This document shows, piece by piece, positions 9,865-18,225 of a DNA stretch of 19,321 bases. The notes beneath the pieces are model-generated. The model saw only the letters and a list, made by a program, of their open reading frames with translations, ran no database searches and was not told where the DNA came from. Numbering within the stretch: position 1 is the first letter of the stretch; the number at the start of each line of letters is the position of its first letter. The position numbers and the translations under genes were made by a program. The DNA comes from Pleurotus djamor (taxonomy: Eukaryota > Basidiomycota > Agaricomycetes > Agaricales > Pleurotaceae). Where the stretch lies: contig JAPEVF010000848.1 in assembly GCA_029747585.1 (NCBI GenBank), forward strand, positions 1-19,321, written 5' to 3'.

Positions 9865-10231
9865 TCTACTGGGGGCCGAAGGAAATATGGTTGGTCCCTC
9901 TCCTTCACTGCACGATCCGCTAATGCACGTTGTAGGCAGAGATGATCCATGGAAGATGGTTTTCACCGGCGCCACTCACCGACATCCTGTTCGCATTACC
10001 CTTCCGCTTCGTGACTATCTTCAAATTTCCCAGCCGACTGCGTATTCACGTCACTAATTTCAAACGTGCTGCACACATACATAACTTGAACCATAAATCG
10101 AAGTCAAACACTCGAAACACTACTACCACCAAAGCAAATCTCGGAAAATTCTAAGACTGTGTTCGAGATGTTATCAAAAGCAAGCTGCAAGTCCAAACAA
10201 ATCAAGCATCCTCACGACCTCTCCCTCCACC
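9865..10231. other. Intergenic DNA, 3' flank of the repeat-peptide gene
   Basis: I see no gene. It separates the stop of the F-box fragment from the stop of the minus-strand peptide-precursor gene and probably contains the 3' UTR of the latter. Confidence 0.5.
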
Positions 10232-10787
10232 TTAAGCCTGGGCCTCTCCTTCTTCTCGTTTTTCCGGAGCCTCGTAGTGGGTGTAATAAAAGCGCTTTTC
10301 GAGGACTTCATCACCACGCTTCTCGGGAACATAGTTGGTGTAGTAGAAACGCTTCTCTTGGACCTCCTCTCCACGCTTCTCCGGGACATAGTTGGTATAG
10401 TAGAATCGTTTCTCTGGGACCTCTTCGCGTTTTTCAGGGACATAATTGGTGTAGTAGAAGCGCTTTTCGGGGACCTCCTCGCCACGCTTCTCAGGAACAT
10501 AGTTGGTGTAGTAGAATCGTTCTTCAAGTTCGTCGCCGCGCTTCTCAGGCACATAGTGCGTGTAGTAGAAGCGCTTTTCTGGGACATCGTCACCACGCTT
10601 CTCGGGGACGTAGTTCGTGTAGTAGAATCGTTTCTCCGCGACCTCTCGAGACTCTGTGAAACAAAATCAGTCAGTTTTTCGTCCGTCTTGTATGTGAAGA
10701 GGGATGCTTACCCTGCTCTACAGGTAGTGCAGCGACGAACGACGAGGCAAGGAGGATAGCGTAGGTGGTGAAAGAAGAACTGAACAT
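10232..10787 (-). CDS. Secreted Kex2-type repeat peptide precursor with FYYT[N/H]Y cores (dikaritin-like)
   Basis: Exons 10712-10787 and 10232-10653 (intron 58 nt, GTAAGC...CAG, CTGAC branch site) give 165 residues. Residues 1-20 form a clear signal peptide (MFSSSFTTYAILLASSFVAA). Seven repeats follow, starting at residues 35, 54, 72, 91, 109, 128 and 147: core FYYTNY (five) or FYYTHY (two), then VPEKR (EAPEKR in the last). Acidic spacers such as GEEVPEKR separate them. Lys-Arg bounds almost every unit, the pattern cut by the Golgi protease Kex2, so the protein should enter the secretory route and release many short Tyr-rich peptides. The core is one residue from FYYTGY, the core of asperipin-2a. 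Cyclisation is inference: no UstY/DUF3328 gene is in the window. A linear signalling or wall peptide is the alternative. Confidence 0.92.
10256..10627 (-). repeat. Seven-copy tandem repeat encoding FYYT[N/H]Y-VPEKR units
   Basis: The repeat period alternates between 54 and 57 bp (18 or 19 residues). Copies are near identical in protein but vary at third codon positions, so the coding repeat is held by selection or homogenised slowly. The Kex2 site before copy 3 reads Glu-Arg instead of Lys-Arg. Confidence 0.93.
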
Positions 10788-10850
10788 TGTTGGTCGTTTG
10801 AGGCTTTTGAGTCACGAAGGATACTGAAAGTAAGGCCCACTCCAGTCGGG

Positions 10851-10858
10851 TATATATA
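10851..10858 (-). promoter_or_regulatory. TATA box of the repeat-peptide gene
   Basis: The palindromic TATATATA ends about 64 bp upstream of the start codon at 10787, a normal spacing for a fungal TATA promoter. Confidence 0.6.
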
Positions 10859-11788
10859 CCAGTGCGACGCCCTCCGTATTCGGTTTGCATGTTATCATTT
10901 TTTTTNCTAGATCTTATACGCCTTTCCTGAAATTACCCTGGAATTTACTACTCGGTTGCGTGGACAGAGCATCTACCTTTCGGTATCGCTATCACGAACA
11001 CCGTGTACCCCGTTCGTCCTAGCGCAGACTGCAGTCATAATTCCGACATGGAAAAACGCTTCAGGTCTTCCTTGTTTTCCCTGTCATGAATTCCTCCGAC
11101 ATGACTGAATTATTATGGCCCGGGAATGCACCCGTGCACGACATACCTTCTTCAAGTTTTGCCTGAGTCTCGCTTCCTACAAAGCTCCATACAGGGTGAT
11201 TTGACGGCCTTGGGAGCTAGGAGTTGGCTGTTGTGGTGTCCGGAAGCACACGCATTGGAGCCATGACAATGTCAAACTCACGGAAGTGCTCGTAAACCGA
11301 AAACGAAAACGAAATCAAACCGAATGACATCGTTTAGGCTTGTGTTAGAGCTATTAGCTTTCCGCTGAGTAAATCGCTTCCAGTTCGTCTCCACTGAGGC
11401 GGGCGATTGGCACACACGTTGAGGAACCGCGCCGCAAGCCATCCCATTGGCATTGAATCATCAAGTACATCGATAAGAGTGCAACTTGTGAAGCAGAAGA
11501 ATAGATGTGATAGTAGCTACTATCAATCTGTGATGGAACATAAGGGCGCGATTAGGTCTGAGTCGAGGACAAGTTCCGGCATGACTTTGATCCGATTTAC
11601 TTCCTGGATAGAAGCTGGAGCAGCCATAGACTTCGCAAAAAGCATTGGAGATAGAATTGGGATGTATTCAGTGGCTAGAGAATACGACATATATAGCGTA
11701 GAAGAATTACTTTCAGGATTATAGTGTAATAAAGATAAAGTCCAGTTTGAGAGAGCGAGGGGAGCAAGTTAAAGATGTAAGTTCAAAT
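10859..11788. other. Intergenic DNA between repeat-peptide gene and FAD oxidoreductase gene
   Basis: About 0.9 kb with no supported gene. It contains upstream sequence of the peptide gene, a T-run with an unresolved base at 10906, a short AAACG-type micro-repeat near 11300-11315, and the 3' flank of the oxidoreductase gene. I looked for the HxxHC signature of a UstY/DUF3328 oxidase on both strands and did not see it. Confidence 0.5.
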
Positions 11789-13476
11789 CTACAGTTTAAA
11801 ACCACCCTTCCAAAGGCGGCCGAATGTATTGTCGGAGTCGTATGTAGCCTGGATGTCCTTCAGGCGAAGGTGGTTGACAGAGCCGTATGATGAGTAAACA
11901 TCCTGCTCGGGTAAGGCATAGTTGGAGTACAGCCAATGGTGGTAGGAGTTGCGGCTCTGAGCTTCTTGTGTCGCCCAAGCAATGACACCACGAACGGCGC
12001 TCTCCATGGCGGCGTCGTCAGTCTTTGATGCCCACACGGTGTTCAGGTTCAAGACTAGGATGAAGAAAAGGATCAGCTTGGAGAAGAAGCGTACAAGGGA
12101 AAGACCCACGAATGAGATCACCATCAGCAGGAGAGAGACCCAAAGGAGTACCACCATTCGCCGCTGTAGCTTGTAGGTGGGTCACAGCGATAGGCTGGAA
12201 ACTAGCAGACCATTGAACCTGCGGTTTTCCAACAAGCGGTGCAAAAAGCTCATGACACTTCTCGTAAATACCAATGACGGTATTAACGTCAATCTTGAGT
12301 GTGACGGTTGAGAAGATACGTCGAAGACCAGAGGGGAATGCGTCGTCAACTTCTCCGCTCAGGGATTGTTGGTTGGTATTGCCGCGGATAGAGTCGGTGC
12401 CAGGGATGAAGGGAACTGCCAACATGTCGTCGAAGAGGTCCGTTTGCGAGACATCAGCACCGAGGTAGGCGTAGGAGGAGAATATCGTGTCGTTCTGCAT
12501 GATCTCGTTGTACCCCCAAACAACCGAGCCTCCGCCGTGGGGATCGTTACGAAGCTTGAGCATCATCTGTGTCATGGCGTTGAAGATTTCGGGACCGGTC
12601 GAGATAGTGTGGCCTCTGAAGCCACCCCACTTGGGAGTCAGAGGGTAGGCCTTGACATCGAAGCGAGTAATGATGCCAAGGTTGGTGCTGCCACCCTTAA
12701 GACCCCAGAAAAGATCAGGTTCAGAGGCTGCATTGGCGTTCACGATGCGTCCGTCGGAGAGAACGACTTCATAGTTGACGACATTGTCAGAAGCGAAGCC
12801 ATGTTCGGGCGAAAGGTTAGAGAAGCCACCTGTCAAACTGATTAGCACCTTGGCCAGTGATGGCGTGGAAGAGAAGCCAGCTTACCTCCAAGAATGAATC
12901 CGCCAACGCCGACGATATTGGATCGGCCACCAACAACAGTCACTCCGAATGGATCAAGCGCATCATACACCTCTCCCCATGTACCGCCGGGGCCGAGGCT
13001 TGCGACTTTCTTGTCCGCCGATAAGGTGGTAGCATTAAGGTTACGTAGATCGATTGCGATGCCAGGGCTAGCGATGTTCGCTGCGCCGGCCCAAGGCATG
13101 TTGCCAACAGAGCGTACGGAAAATGGGCATTCGCCCTCCTTGACGATCTTGACTGCTTCGGAAACATCTTCTGCGTTCGTTGCAGCAACACGACATTGCG
13201 CTACGAGTTCTGACTCCTGGGGAGTGTAGTACGACTCGCTGAGCTGCTGGAAACCCGCAGAGCCAGGCATCATGACCTTGCTGCTGCCTAGCTTCGTTAG
13301 CAGCTCTTGACACTGAAAACAAGTTCACAATGAGAAAATGAGCCGAGTGTTTGATTGAGATGGCTTACACAGCTGTTGCTGGCGACAATTTGCCTCCGAA
13401 GTTCATTGCTGATGGTTGCTGCTTGCGAAGAAGCGATGAGAGCAAGGAGGAGGAGAGATGAGAAGGAGGAAGGCAT
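11789..13476 (-). CDS. Secreted FAD-linked oxidoreductase (BBE-like)
   Basis: Four exons (13369-13476, 12886-13312, 12110-12829, 11789-12054) with introns of 55-56 nt join in phase to 506 residues. Residues 1-19 are a signal peptide (MPSSFSSLLLLALIASSQA). The FAD-binding (PCMH) fold follows: VASLGPGGTWGEVYDAL, VVGGRSNIVGVGGFILGGG, FASDNVVNYEVVLSDGRIV and LFWGLKGGSTNLGIITRFDV. A C-terminal BBE segment holds YSNYALPEQ, LRLKDIQATYD and the final TFGRLWKG. Such enzymes oxidise alcohols, sugars or amines with O2 in the secretory route or outside the cell; the substrate here is unknown. The usual SGGH motif reads SVGN: Asn107 replaces the histidine that links FAD covalently. The cysteine of bicovalent members is also absent, so FAD may be held non-covalently or activity may be altered. 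It shares strand with the peptide gene 1 kb away. Confidence 0.95.
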
Positions 13477-13540
13477 GTCGATGAAGGGTTGGAGAGTTTT
13501 GTTGGTTGGCGGAATGATTAGATTGTGAGCGTTAAGGTCC

Positions 13541-13548
13541 TTTTTATA
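13541..13548 (-). promoter_or_regulatory. TATA box of the FAD oxidoreductase gene
   Basis: TATAAAAA on the minus strand lies about 65 bp upstream of the ATG at 13476, nearly the same spacing as in the repeat-peptide gene. Confidence 0.65.
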
Positions 13549-14786
13549 GCTTGGATCCTTTAGAGATATGCTCTCCCACCTGAGCACCATGCGTACGTCG
13601 ACGTTCGAGTTCACGTCGGTGACCCACTAGGATTCGCCATCTAGGCCAACTACACACGTCCCAAAGGTGGGGGAACAGAGCTGCGATGTGGATATGTCGA
13701 GTTCTCGTAGCTGCTCGGTAGTCATACACAAGGATGTTCAATTAACGAGATGGGCGATTGATGTGGGTTCAGTTTGCCAATGGAATGCGATAGAGGGTGG
13801 ATGGCATCCCACAATTTAAGGTCGAGACATGCTTGCCGATGCAAAAATGGTAGAGACCTTGGTCGACGGCGGCATGCCTTCTAAATCGGTTGGGCGTACC
13901 CCCCAAAGAGCCATGTTATTGATACGCGAGGCCAATACACGAGGCGCATTCCCGCTCGCAATAAGTTCACGTTAAGTGTCTAGAAGGGCATCTGAGTCGG
14001 GATCATATAGCATACGAAAGCAAAAGCGGAGCGCTGCACTCACCTAATATAAGCTCAAGAACATCTGCTCTGAGTTATGTCGCCACGCTCCACTGGCCAA
14101 GCTTGCCCACTCTCCGATTTGGGTTACTTCCCTCCCTCCCGTCCGCGGCAGTTGGTTGGAATACCAAAACCCACTGAAGCTGAAGCCGCGCCTAGACAAG
14201 GTACAAGAGCGACCACAGCCGTGCCGCAATGTGGATATGTTAGGTACGCATTTGTCAAAGCTGGATACTAAGTGTTGGACAAGATTGCCATTCGTGTGGG
14301 TTGACTTAGCTCCAGACCGCCGCGTATCCCGAGTTACCGACGCTAAAAACGCCAAAAACTTATTCGGGGGCGGTAGGTGTACCTAAGTAAGTGTGCGTAC
14401 CCTTCCACCCTCCAAACAGCGATTGATACGCGATTTGTACGCGTCAAACAGGAGGGGACCTTCCGCTTGCCGAAATTGACAATGATACTCTATGGCAACG
14501 AAACCGGCCTCAGAGTGGGTGGATTTGAAGCATGTTCTGATCTTGAGGGTATTTTCGAAAGCGTTCATGGTAGTCAAACAGAGGTGGTTGTGAGCAAGTT
14601 AGACGTAAGGAAGTAGGTTGAGTGATGAAAAGCGCCCAACGGCATCAATTGTTGCGCAACCCGTATCTGGAACCCCTTTTCTAAGACAAACAACATGCTG
14701 AAGTTGCGCGTTGGGGAACGGAGAGTAATTCAGAACCTTTCAAAACGTGTATACTTATCGTGGTACCGAATCCTACGCATTCGTAC
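13549..14786. other. Intergenic DNA, no supported gene
   Basis: About 1.2 kb between the FAD gene promoter and the 3' end of the first TPR-MYND gene. Short open frames occur on both strands (for example plus-strand 14377-14616), but none shows a domain, signal peptide or plausible splicing. I see no repeats or RNA genes here. Confidence 0.45.
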
Positions 14787-15557
14787 CTAAGCAACTCCCT
14801 TGCAAAACTTCTTGTGGCGGGCTTTCCAGTCGGCGGTCTGGAACGAGTAAATGGTAAACTTAACGGCCTAACCTTCGAATATCTCGGAAATTATGACGAA
14901 CCTGACATGCACTAGAGCAGTAGAATGCTGCCTATAATGCACAAGACGACATGTCATCACACCCTTCTCAAGTAACATGAGAGACAAACGAACCTTGCAT
15001 CGAGCACATTGACTCAAGTCACTGATCTTGGAAGTATCAGCTCGAGCACACTTTCCACATAAAAAGATTGGTTATCAATATGAGTAGACAAAGCTAACGG
15101 TGAGATGACTCACCGCACGACTGCTACAAACCATGGAAGCTGGATCATTTCCAAGTCTCATCATACGAGCCTTGACGAGATCACCTCTCGCTTCCTCCAC
15201 GCCGCCCAAGTTGTCTCTCGTCACCGCGGCGTCAACGACAGGTCCATTCTGACATCTAAATGCGAGCGCCTTCTTGAACTGAGATTCCGCTTCGTTCAAC
15301 CGACCCATCTCAAGATAAAGCTCCCCCAGCCCATTGCGAGTGAGGGCTGTCGTTACAGATTCTTCGCCAAAAGAGTCCTGCTTCAAGCGGAGAGCGTCAA
15401 GGTGAAGGCGCTCAGCTGCACCGTAATTGCGTGCTGAAAATTCCTGAAGGGCTTGATTGTTGAGAGCGGACGCTTCAATCATCGCCATTATTTTGGAAGG
15501 ATCGTCAAGGCTCCCCATGTGGAATGCAAAGTCTTTCGAACCGAAAGAGGAGTTCAT
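14787..15557 (-). CDS. TPR-MYND zinc-finger protein, copy 1
   Basis: Exons 15114-15557, 14994-15050, 14902-14931 and 14787-14837 join to 193 residues. The N-terminal two-thirds are kinesin-light-chain-type TPR helices (ALNNQALQEF, LHLDALRLKQ, RNGLGELYLEMGRLNEA, VTRDNLGGVEEARGDL). A C-terminal MYND finger has ligands C144, C149, C163, C166, C172, C176, H185 and C189, ending TADWKARHKKFC. MYND and TPR are both protein-binding modules, so this is probably an adaptor; the partner is unknown. The three introns fall at the same places as in copies 2 and 3: between the first two zinc cysteines, after CxxCK, and after the Cys-Gln before the DWK block. The start at 15557 is a normal ATG. It is the left-most of three tandem copies. 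Confidence 0.93.
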
Positions 15558-15869
15558 AGGTAGAAAAGATGGAGTGGGCTGGGGTGGTTCGATGAGGGAA
15601 AGGGATGAGAAGGATCAGAGTGGTTCGACGCCCCATGTAAATGGAGGCCACTGAGGAAGCTGCAAAAAAGATCGTCGGTGGCGAAGAATGGCAACGATGA
15701 AACAGAACCATGGATGATGACACGTGGAAACCGAGGCCCTTCGTGCAGAAGCTCAGAAGCAGCTTGCGTTGGCCCGACGGGTGTTGGAGGCAAAAGGAAT
15801 CGTTGCGTCGTTATACCTTACTGTACAATTAGCGATACTACCAGATAAGTGACCTGATCAAGGATGGCT

Positions 15870-16564
15870 TCAGTTGCCCTCGGGTTTACAATATTTCTTA
15901 TGCCTCCCCTTCCAGTCGACAGTCTACGAAGACGTCAGTGACTAAGAACAAACGAATAAGTAATCTAGACGCACCTGGCAAGTTTGCGAGCAATAAAATG
16001 CAGCCTAAACGTCGTACGCCTGTAAGCGAACGGGAGTAAACCAAAGACAACCTCGTTTAGGCATACCTTGCATTGCGAACATTGTTTCAAATTGGATATG
16101 TTGTAGAGTTGAGTCGCGGTGGCTGGACACTAGAAAGAAAATGAACGGTAAATGAGATGAACAAATATACGAGAACGTAAACTCACATCGTAATTGGAAC
16201 AAACCATCTCAGCGGGTGAGCCAGCAAGTCTCATAGCTTTCGCTTGCTGGAGTTCGCCCAGAGCCTCATACAACCTCCCCAAGCTGTCCCGAGTTACAGC
16301 GAGATCCATTCGCGGGCCTTGACTCTCCCTGATCCCTAACGCCAAAGTCAAGTTCTCCCGCGCTTCCTCGAGTCTTCCCATTTTTAGATACAGCTCCCCG
16401 AGAGCATTTCGCGTCGTCGAGGTGGTGAGGGAATCTGGGCCGAATTCTGTCAATCTCTGTCCGAGGGCTTCCTGATAAAGCTCTTCAGCAAGGTCGAGTT
16501 GACCGGCATTAGAGGCGGCTAAAGCTCTGTTGCTGAGCTCAGTCGATGTCCCAATCGCGGACAC
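15870..16564 (-). CDS. TPR-MYND zinc-finger protein, copy 2 (5' end disrupted or unclear)
   Basis: Exons 16187-16564, 16067-16129, 15975-16004 and 15870-15923 encode 174 residues. TPR helices (LSNRALAASNAGQLDLAEEL, RNALGELYLKMGRLEEA, VTRDSLGRLYEALGEL) are followed by a complete MYND finger (CSNYD/C, CSQCK, FYCSQTCQ, DWKGRHKKYC). Splice phases match copies 1 and 3. The problem is the start: the reading frame runs upstream to a stop near 16670 without any ATG. The only sensible ATG (16602, about 30 bp below a TATAAAT) is one base out of frame. It lies 65 nt from the conserved LSNRALA block, about the expected 22 codons. A one-base indel between 16540 and 16600 is the likely cause, so this copy may be a young pseudogene or may contain a sequence error. 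Confidence 0.85.
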
Positions 16565-16630
16565 TTGCGATGGATATGGATTTGTGGGAATGCGTAGGCC
16601 ATGGGGCGAGAATGAAGGCCTGCCCGGCCG

Positions 16631-16637
16631 ATTTATA
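16631..16637 (-). promoter_or_regulatory. TATA box of TPR-MYND copy 2
   Basis: TATAAAT on the minus strand lies about 30 bp upstream of the out-of-frame ATG at 16602, implying a very short leader. Confidence 0.45.
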
Positions 16638-16664
16638 GGTTCTGAGTACCAGGGTCTTCATTTG

Positions 16665-17173
16665 AAACATGTCTCTAATCATTGTTAGCGTTCAAAAAAT
16701 TGGAATTTGCGAGATTGGCGCTCTTCGGCAGCGGCGGGTCGAAATGACAGACTATGACGACAAAGGACCAGGCCTGACAAGACTGAGATGTCAAGCTTCA
16801 AGTTTCACTAACCAACCTTGCGGCGCACCTAGTGAGATCTTCATTGTGTCTGTCGCTGGTATGCGACGGGGATTCAAGGCCATTCGAAGGGACTGTCCAA
16901 AGGTCGCAAAGTGCGTCGCATAAACACGTATGATGCCAAAAGTTTCGTCAATTGTTCAGTTTACGGGGTCGCAACATCGTGAGGTCATGCAGATGGATGC
17001 CATAACCAGGTACCAGCCATGCCCATTGGAGGGATGACTTGGCTAGAGATTAGCGTTATAAATGACATATACATACAATGTGAGATTATGAGAAATATCA
17101 TAGGGAAACGTGAGCTTGAGAGACATTGAGGGCCTCAGTTCGCCCGACTGGTTCAACTGCAAGTGACTTGAAC
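16665..17173. other. Spacer between TPR-MYND copies 2 and 3
   Basis: About 0.5 kb. A plus-strand frame of 84 codons (16669-16923) is open, but it has no recognisable domain or promoter and I do not call it a gene. Confidence 0.4.
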
Positions 17174-17925
17174 CTAGTCGGCGTCTGGAGCCCTGCAGTA
17201 GCCTCTATGTCTCCTTTTCCAGTCAGTGGTCTGTAAGTCAGTCTTTCCGTCAGAAGTTGTCTTTTATCAGGGCTTTTACGACCTACCTGGCATGCTTTCG
17301 AGCAATAAAACGCGGCCTGGGTAGTCGAATGCCTGTCAGCGGGGAGACTGGATCAACAATCAGTAGTAAAGATATCACCTTGCATCGCCCACACATCTTC
17401 AACTGAGAGAGCTGATAGAATTGACCGGGGCACTATTTCAACGCGGTTCAGCGAAAAAGTTGACAAAAAGGAGGTCGACGCAATGCTTACCTTGTAGTTC
17501 GAACATATCATCTCACCCTTAGCCTTCCCCGCCATCCTTTCTTCCCGACTCTTCTTCATATCACCCTGTACCTCATAATATCTCCCCAAATTGTCCCGAG
17601 TGACAGCAAGATCCAAAGGAGGTCCCGTCTTTTGCCTGACATGCAAAGCTAGTGTCAAGTTTTCCTTCGCTTGCTTGAGCTTTCCCATCTCCAGATACAG
17701 TTCTCCCAGAGCATTCCACGTCAACGCAGTCGTGATAGCATCAGGTCCGAATGCAGATAGTTTTTTCTGGAGAGCTTCAAGGTGTAGCCGCTCCGCGAGG
17801 TCAAAGTCACCAGCATTAGACGCAGCTAAAGCTCTATTATTGAGCTGGATGGCTGCGTTGAGTGCGATAGTTTCCTCAGCAGAAGGGTTCTTGTGGAATT
17901 GGCGGAAAATTGGTAGGTTCGACAT
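17174..17925 (-). CDS. TPR-MYND zinc-finger protein, copy 3
   Basis: Exons 17491-17925, 17379-17432, 17287-17316 and 17174-17230 (introns 56-62 nt) join to 191 residues. The TPR part includes LNNRALAASNAGDFDLAERL, WNALGELYLEMGKLKQAKEN and VTRDNLGRYYEVQGDMKK. The MYND ligands are C141, C146, C159, C162, C168, C172, H181 and C185, giving C-x4-C-x12-C-x2-C-x5-C-x3-C-x8-H-x3-C. It is closest to copy 2: they share RALAASNAG, the CSNY stretch at the start of the finger and LTLAL. The ATG at 17925 is clear and gives about 27 residues before the first TPR helix. Function is probably adaptor-like, as for copy 1. Confidence 0.95.
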
Positions 17926-18225
17926 GGCTGGCAGTTTAGAGTATGAAGGTGTTCAACAAAAGTACTAAAAGGGGCTCGTCAGGTCCGCCTGGAAGCTTCT
18001 CGAGATGTCGCTACCTTGTTAAAGCTTGGTAAGTCGACAAGTCATCATTAGCCAGTAGATACCAGTAGCTAGTTGAATATGAACGAATGTAGAGTGAGTA
18101 GGGAAGTTATGCGTACAATTAAGGAGCTGGCAGAGGAAGGTATACTAAAAAGCATGGTCGAAAGCAAAATGGGGCCAGTAAGTAAAGAAAGCGAAAATCC
18201 AGATCCACTTGACATACGAGTTGTC
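17926..18225. other. Intergenic DNA upstream of TPR-MYND copy 3
   Basis: This 300-bp stretch holds the promoter side of copy 3 and the 3' flank of the disrupted CAP-Gly gene. No obvious TATA box and no gene is seen. Confidence 0.4.

Noticed and set aside
10174..10596. Second minus-strand frame through the repeat, rich in Ser, Thr and Arg
   Set aside because: Out-of-frame reading of the same repeat; no start or signal peptide.
10277..10759. Plus-strand repetitive frame (VVE.L..DL type repeats) opposite the peptide precursor
   Set aside because: It arises from the repeat on the other strand; it has no splice logic, while the minus-strand reading has a signal peptide, an intron and Kex2 sites.
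11407..11724. Plus-strand frame of 105 codons in the peptide/oxidase spacer, considered as a possible UstY-type tailoring gene
   Set aside because: It lacks the HxxHC motif and a membrane segment, and does not start with ATG.
11781..11789. GTTCAAATC resembling a tRNA B box
   Set aside because: No matching A box or cloverleaf stems around it.
14377..14616. Open frame of 79 codons in the intergenic region
   Set aside because: No homology recognised, no splice context, no promoter; equally open on the other strand.
16669..16923. 84-codon plus-strand frame between TPR-MYND copies
   Set aside because: No domain, no promoter, and it overlaps the upstream region of copy 2 on the other strand.
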